A stretch of DNA of 64,000 nucleotides from an uncultured Siphonobacter sp. (GTDB lineage Bacteria > Bacteroidota > Bacteroidia > Cytophagales > Spirosomataceae), in contig CAJYIW010000024.1 in NCBI GenBank assembly GCA_913775095.1, forward strand, positions 434,001 through 498,000, written 5' to 3'. The translations under genes and the position numbers were made by a program. Below the pieces are notes generated by a model. The model was given only the letters and a program-made list of their open reading frames with translations, did no database searches and had not been told where the DNA came from. Numbering within the stretch: the stretch's first letter is position 1; every line of letters begins with the position of its first letter. Shown one piece after another: positions 60,099-64,000 of the stretch.

Positions 60099-62852
60099 AT
60101 GATTTATCGAATTTTTTACTTGATACTCATCGGTTTACCTGTTTTCGGCCAGCAGCGTTCGGCAGAAATACTTAAGGCCAGATTGACAAAAGATAGCCTG
60201 ATTTGCGAATTGGGAAGCACTTTTTCAAACCGACTACTAATCCAGAATACCACTAACCATGCCATATATACGCATATTGAGTTTAAACACTCAAAAGATC
60301 TTCACCCGATCAGTTCCTTACCTTCACGTGTTCAAATTAATGCCCGAGAAATAGCCAGTATCCCCGTCAAATTTCTTGTCCAGTCTACGGCCACCCAGCG
60401 TGTTGTAAAGGTAGACGTACGTATAACTATGAAAGGAGATTCTTTGAAGCAGTCTACTAATACTACTAGTTTGATTTATTTAAAAAATAGAAACGACTAC
60501 TGGCAGATTACCACAGATCAAGACCAGCCTCAGTTTACTTCCGAATCGGAGGGATTAAAAGTACCAGTACGTATCAAAAATCCTTCTTTTAATACAGAAC
60601 AGGTAAAACTGGATCTGGCATCTTTTCCAGAAGGGTTTGAGATGGATAATAGAAACCAGATTATATCCTTATCACCCCGGGCAGATACTACTATTTTCGT
60701 TCAATGTCGTGCCAATAACCGGCTAAACCGGAACGCTAATTATAACCTTACCCTCTGGCTTAAAGATCAGAAGGATCAGATCATGAGTACTCTATTAGTA
60801 AGGCCTGTTTTTCTCAGCCATACCAGACGTTATATTCATGTTGACAAAATGGGATTATACCCAAATATGATTCAGCTTTCATACGCTCGACTGGGCCCTG
60901 CTATATCCACCTATGAAAGTTTAGTAGCAGGCGAAGAAGAAATTAAAAATGGACGACTTAGATACGCTGCCCATTATCTCAATTATCAACCCATTCAAAA
61001 ACATGAATTAAGAAATACTTTTATAGAGCTTCAACGGAATAATTTCTCTACCCGGATTGGAAATATTAATGAGTACCATGAACTCGCCATGATTGGCAGA
61101 GGTATCGCTGTGAAGCAGGGATTTAATAAGCACCGATTAAATGCCTGGGCTTACCGTGAAGGCTGGAATCTGGTAGGGCCCTATAGTCAGGATAGCTTAC
61201 AGAGTTCTGTCATTTCCGTATTATCAGAAGGTCTGGTTAATGGCCAGGGAAATATGGCTTATAATGCTTCCCTGAATTACATCCAGGGGTATAAATATCA
61301 CACGGGTCTGGCCTTTGGCAGTTTATCTTTTCAACCTACGCCAACACATTATTTTCGCCTGCTGCTGGGAGCCAATCGTACGGAAGTAAATAATGAACAA
61401 CGATACGGCGGGGCGGCGGGTCTCGACTACAACTACATCTCCCGAAGGCTGGAGTTCAAAAATCGACTGTACTTCAGTACCCCTACTTACGCGGGTTTTC
61501 AGAAAGGTAGTCGGAACGTGGATAGCTGGCTGGTTCGAAAATCCAACTCTCCTCATCGCTACGCCCTGCATGCCTATACCTTTCAATACAAGGAGAAGCC
61601 TCTTCTGCCGGGCCGCCCGGTGTACGAGTATGGCATGACTACCCTGGAGGGAATGTACACCTGGTCCGCCCATCGTTTTTTCCTGATGCTTAAACCTTAT
61701 TACCTCGCCCAGTCCCTGCGAGACAGCACCTTTAATCGTTCGCAATCCTATCGATTATCGGCCACGACAGCCCTGCAACTGAACCGGGTACGAGTGGAAG
61801 GCACGTATGATGCTGGTTTTTTCGAAGCCACGGCCCACGAACGCACCTACGACCTTACGTACAGCCAGCGAGCTATTTTTGCTTTCTCTTCTCCTTACTT
61901 CAACCTGTATTCCCTTTATCAGAAGGGAGGGTATTTCATTACGGATCTGCTGATGGCTCCCATAAAGCCTGAAAAATTTGAAATGCTCAGCACTACTCCC
62001 AGCATTACCCTGAATTTCAGGAAGATCAGAGGATATGTAGGCGTTAATATTTTTTACCTCAGCCCGCAGGACCTCTGGAATGCTCAGGTAGTGGGTTCGC
62101 TCAGTACGACGATCATGCGTTCCTGGACGATTCGGGCCGAAGCCGTATCGTTCACCAATGAACCTACCCGCGTTTTTCAGCCTGAAACGTACACGCAGGG
62201 GATGCAGCAATACCGTTTTGACCTGATTAAGAATCTGGGCAGTTTGACGAAAAGCCAGCATCATCAGCTTCGGCTCCGTTTCTTCGAAGATGTGAATCAA
62301 AATGGGAAGCATGACAAGGACGAGCCCTGGATGCCTAATCTGTTTGTCAAACTGAAAGGCTCTACGCTTATTACCGACGACGAGGGCACTATCGTTTATA
62401 AGGATATTCCCTCGGGTTCCTGCGAGGTACAGGCCTATGGGTCATTCCAGTCGGGTAACCCGGCTTTGTTCACGGAGACCTTACAACTGACGAAGAACAT
62501 CCGTCGTGACATTCCGCTGCAACGCATCTTTCAGGTGAGCGGAGTGCTGCGATTTCCCAGCAAACGTTACGTCGTTGATAAAGTCGACATGACCCAGTAT
62601 AAGCTGGAAGCTCGCTCCGGGGATGGAAAAAGCTACGCGGGTTACCCCGACGCAGAGGGAAAATTCAACCTGTACGTTCCCAGGGGTAACTATCAGATTT
62701 TCGTACTGGACCTTACTAAGCCCCAGGCCGAAAATGTAATTCAGACGATGTCTTATCTGGTTTCTAACACGGCTCCCACCGAGCTTTTGCAGATCATGCT
62801 GCAACAAAAGCAGCGGAGCGTGGAGGTGCGGCGACTTCAAAGCAGGCTTTAA
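60099..62852 (+). CDS. Usher-like outer-membrane barrel protein
   Basis: A 917-aa exported protein (signal peptide MIYRIFYLILIGLPVFGQ). Residues 20-250 are two Ig-like beta domains (LLIQNTTNHAIYTHIEF; VRIKNPSFNTEQVKLDL). Residues 260-730 are a long series of aromatic amphipathic strands fitting a large outer-membrane barrel (FNKHRLNAWAYREGWNLVG; YHTGLAFGSLSFQ; RLSATTALQLNRVRVEGTYD). The C-terminus has a SdrD-B-like domain (RFFEDVNQNGKHDKDEPWMPNLF) and a CarboxypepD_reg-like domain. It is divergent from the chaperone and subunit genes, so a secretion/assembly channel is likely. It is not a recognisable classical FimD usher. The first 1.2 kb of the gene is more AT-rich than the rest. Confidence 0.75.
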   Translation: MIYRIFYLILIGLPVFGQQRSAEILKARLTKDSLICELGSTFSNRLLIQNTTNHAIYTHIEFKHSKDLHPISSLPSRVQINAREIASIPVKFLVQSTATQRVVKVDVRITMKGDSLKQSTNTTSLIYLKNRNDYWQITTDQDQPQFTSESEGLKVPVRIKNPSFNTEQVKLDLASFPEGFEMDNRNQIISLSPRADTTIFVQCRANNRLNRNANYNLTLWLKDQKDQIMSTLLVRPVFLSHTRRYIHVDKMGLYPNMIQLSYARLGPAISTYESLVAGEEEIKNGRLRYAAHYLNYQPIQKHELRNTFIELQRNNFSTRIGNINEYHELAMIGRGIAVKQGFNKHRLNAWAYREGWNLVGPYSQDSLQSSVISVLSEGLVNGQGNMAYNASLNYIQGYKYHTGLAFGSLSFQPTPTHYFRLLLGANRTEVNNEQRYGGAAGLDYNYISRRLEFKNRLYFSTPTYAGFQKGSRNVDSWLVRKSNSPHRYALHAYTFQYKEKPLLPGRPVYEYGMTTLEGMYTWSAHRFFLMLKPYYLAQSLRDSTFNRSQSYRLSATTALQLNRVRVEGTYDAGFFEATAHERTYDLTYSQRAIFAFSSPYFNLYSLYQKGGYFITDLLMAPIKPEKFEMLSTTPSITLNFRKIRGYVGVNIFYLSPQDLWNAQVVGSLSTTIMRSWTIRAEAVSFTNEPTRVFQPETYTQGMQQYRFDLIKNLGSLTKSQHHQLRLRFFEDVNQNGKHDKDEPWMPNLFVKLKGSTLITDDEGTIVYKDIPSGSCEVQAYGSFQSGNPALFTETLQLTKNIRRDIPLQRIFQVSGVLRFPSKRYVVDKVDMTQYKLEARSGDGKSYAGYPDAEGKFNLYVPRGNYQIFVLDLTKPQAENVIQTMSYLVSNTAPTELLQIMLQQKQRSVEVRRLQSRL

Positions 62853-63307
62853 GGCAAATTTTGCAGCGAAGAAAGGTGAGGTTTCAATACCGAATCTGTC
62901 GCCATTTGGGTTTTAATGATTTCGATCAACTCCGGGGCAGGCTGAGGAGTTCGGCTGATGATGTCCACGCCTGCGGGGGTAACTAAGGTTTTTGAAAAGT
63001 AGATAACGGCCCACTGCCCTTCGGGATCCATCAGGCGAATCTGCCATTTACTCTTCAGCAATCCCAAAATGCCCTTTCCCCGCCAGATGAAGCCCTGTGA
63101 TTTACTGTCGTCGGGATAATCATAGCCGGCAATGACTTTTTCTTTCCCTTTTTTCTGATACTTCACTTCATCGAGCAGCACGCCGGGCTTTTCGGCAAGA
63201 GGGGTATACGTAAAGGTAGGGCTTTGTTTATCCCCTTTCAGCCACATGGGGAAATTGCTGCTACAGATGAACCAGGTTCCCGCAATAACTTTCATAGGTG
63301 TTTCCAT
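62849..63307 (-). CDS. Lipocalin-like protein
   Basis: A 152-aa beta-barrel protein with a lipocalin pattern: an N-terminal GTWF motif followed by YTPLAEKPGVLLDEVKYQKKGKEKVIAGYDYP, FIWRGKGILGLLKSKWQIRLMD, WAVIYFSKTLVTPAGVDIISRTP. Close to Blc-type bacterial lipocalins, but no signal peptide or lipobox is present from this start. The frame is open to 63397; 63307 (METPMKV) or 63295 (MKVIAGTW) fit the family better. Its stop overlaps the stop of the convergent barrel gene by two bases. Confidence 0.78.
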   Translation of the reverse strand: METPMKVIAGTWFICSSNFPMWLKGDKQSPTFTYTPLAEKPGVLLDEVKYQKKGKEKVIAGYDYPDDSKSQGFIWRGKGILGLLKSKWQIRLMDPEGQWAVIYFSKTLVTPAGVDIISRTPQPAPELIEIIKTQMATDSVLKPHLSSLQNLP

Positions 63308-63407
63308 GCTATTCAGTAAAAGCAAGTGGATTCCCGGAAAACGAAGTCCAAATGCAGGGCCAAATGGATTTAGATTGTAGATTCGCTCATCATTCAAACT
63401 TCCCTTT

Positions 63408-64000
63408 ATGAAAAAAAGATACCTGGCCCTTCTCCTCCTCGGTTCAATTTTTACGGGTAAAGCTCAGAGCTTGTATCAGCCTGCAGTATTTACCGACGAA
63501 AATCGCCTTACCAAGATCAAAAGTGCCTTGCCCGCCATTGAAAAACTGGTGGAGGAAGAATTCAGGAAAAACAATTTCCCCGGCTTGAGCTACGGCATTG
63601 TGGTGGACGGACAGCTCATCGATACCCATAGCTTTGGCTTCACTAACCTGGCTCAAAAGACGGCCGTCAGCTCACAATCACTCTTTCGGATTGCCTCCAT
63701 GACCAAAAGCATCACGGCCATGGCCATTCTGAAACTTCGGGACGAAGGGAAACTCCACCTCGATGATCCGGTCCAGCAATACATTCCCGAACTCCGGAGA
63801 ACCCCGGCCCTGACCGTCGATGCTCCCCTGATTACCATCCGGCACTTACTCACTCACGCCGCGGGCTTCCCCGAAGATAACCCCTGGGGTGACCGACAAT
63901 TAGCCATTGCGGATGCCCATTTTCTGAAAATGCTGGGCAAGGGCATCTCTTTTTCCAATACGCCGGGGCTTACGTACGAATACAGCAATATGGGCTTTGC
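63408..64000 (+). CDS. Exported serine hydrolase (beta-lactamase class C-like), partial
   Basis: The gene begins at 63408 (signal peptide MKKRYLALLLLGSIFTGKAQ) and runs off the right edge after about 197 codons. The serine-hydrolase motif SMTK (in FRIASMTKSITAMAIL) and the YSN motif (YEYSNMGFA) mark the class C beta-lactamase/D-Ala peptidase fold; IRHLLTHAAGF is also typical. The substrate is not deducible. The C-terminal part is missing. Near-consensus TAGATTCG lies about 30 bp before the ATG. Confidence 0.88.
   Translation, partial: MKKRYLALLLLGSIFTGKAQSLYQPAVFTDENRLTKIKSALPAIEKLVEEEFRKNNFPGLSYGIVVDGQLIDTHSFGFTNLAQKTAVSSQSLFRIASMTKSITAMAILKLRDEGKLHLDDPVQQYIPELRRTPALTVDAPLITIRHLLTHAAGFPEDNPWGDRQLAIADAHFLKMLGKGISFSNTPGLTYEYSNMGF

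Overview
The window comes from a member of the Bacteroidota, most likely a Cytophagales/Spirosomaceae-type bacterium. The evidence is a SusC/SusD pair, perfect Bacteroidota-type promoters (TAnnTTTG, usually with an upstream TTG/TTTG) a few bases before start codons, no convincing Shine-Dalgarno sequences, many signal peptides and lipoproteins, and household genes of that group (prmA, ribD, aroE, mutS, sucAB, mraY). Genes are dense and on both strands. Many intergenic gaps carry a hairpin terminator. I found no rRNA, tRNA, CRISPR array, prophage or complete insertion sequence.

Layout. 1-4.5 kb (minus strand): a four-gene cluster with a vWA-like lipoprotein, a small membrane protein, an FtsZ/tubulin-like protein and an unrecognised protein that runs off the left edge; it resembles a predicted, uncharacterised membrane-remodelling system. 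4.5-7.5 kb: an unknown small protein behind an ornate promoter, a ferritin, and an isolated mraY. 7.6-19.2 kb: a polysaccharide utilisation locus, with a membrane-spanning HTH regulator divergent from susC-susD-GH144-GH3. Its enzyme pair points to beta-1,2-glucan. 19.4-27.6 kb: M28 peptidase, aldo/keto reductase, a paoABC-type exported aldehyde oxidoreductase, and an M19 dipeptidase. 28.2-34.8 kb: sucA, sucB (two lipoyl domains), a lipoprotein phosphodiesterase and an MBL-fold hydrolase. 34.8-38.1 kb: a 5'-truncated Y1 (RAYT-type) transposase next to mutS, joined by a perfect 30-bp inverted duplication of the mutS end. 38.3-39.4 kb: a MerC/HMA-like membrane protein and a His-rich lipoprotein behind a palindrome that overlaps the promoter (probable Zn/metal control). 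39.6-43.6 kb: ribD, a 690-bp repeat-rich gap, aroE, a DedA protein and a phosphosulfolactate synthase homologue. 44-57 kb: mostly secreted or unknown proteins, prmA, a very large exported protein (1665 aa), an SDR, an ElaA-type acetyltransferase, a phosphoesterase and a beta-barrel. 57-63 kb: an HD hydrolase, then what looks like a chaperone/usher-like surface-fibre system (two related small secreted subunits, a PapD-like chaperone, and a divergent 917-aa outer-membrane barrel). 62.8-64 kb: a lipocalin and a serine hydrolase cut by the right edge.

The best candidates for undescribed biology are the FtsZ-like/vWA cluster at the left edge, the chaperone/usher-like cluster near 58-63 kb, the operator-controlled His-rich metal operon at 38.3 kb, and the REP-like repeat families together with the broken transposase. 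All functional calls are from reading the sequence; no database search was run.
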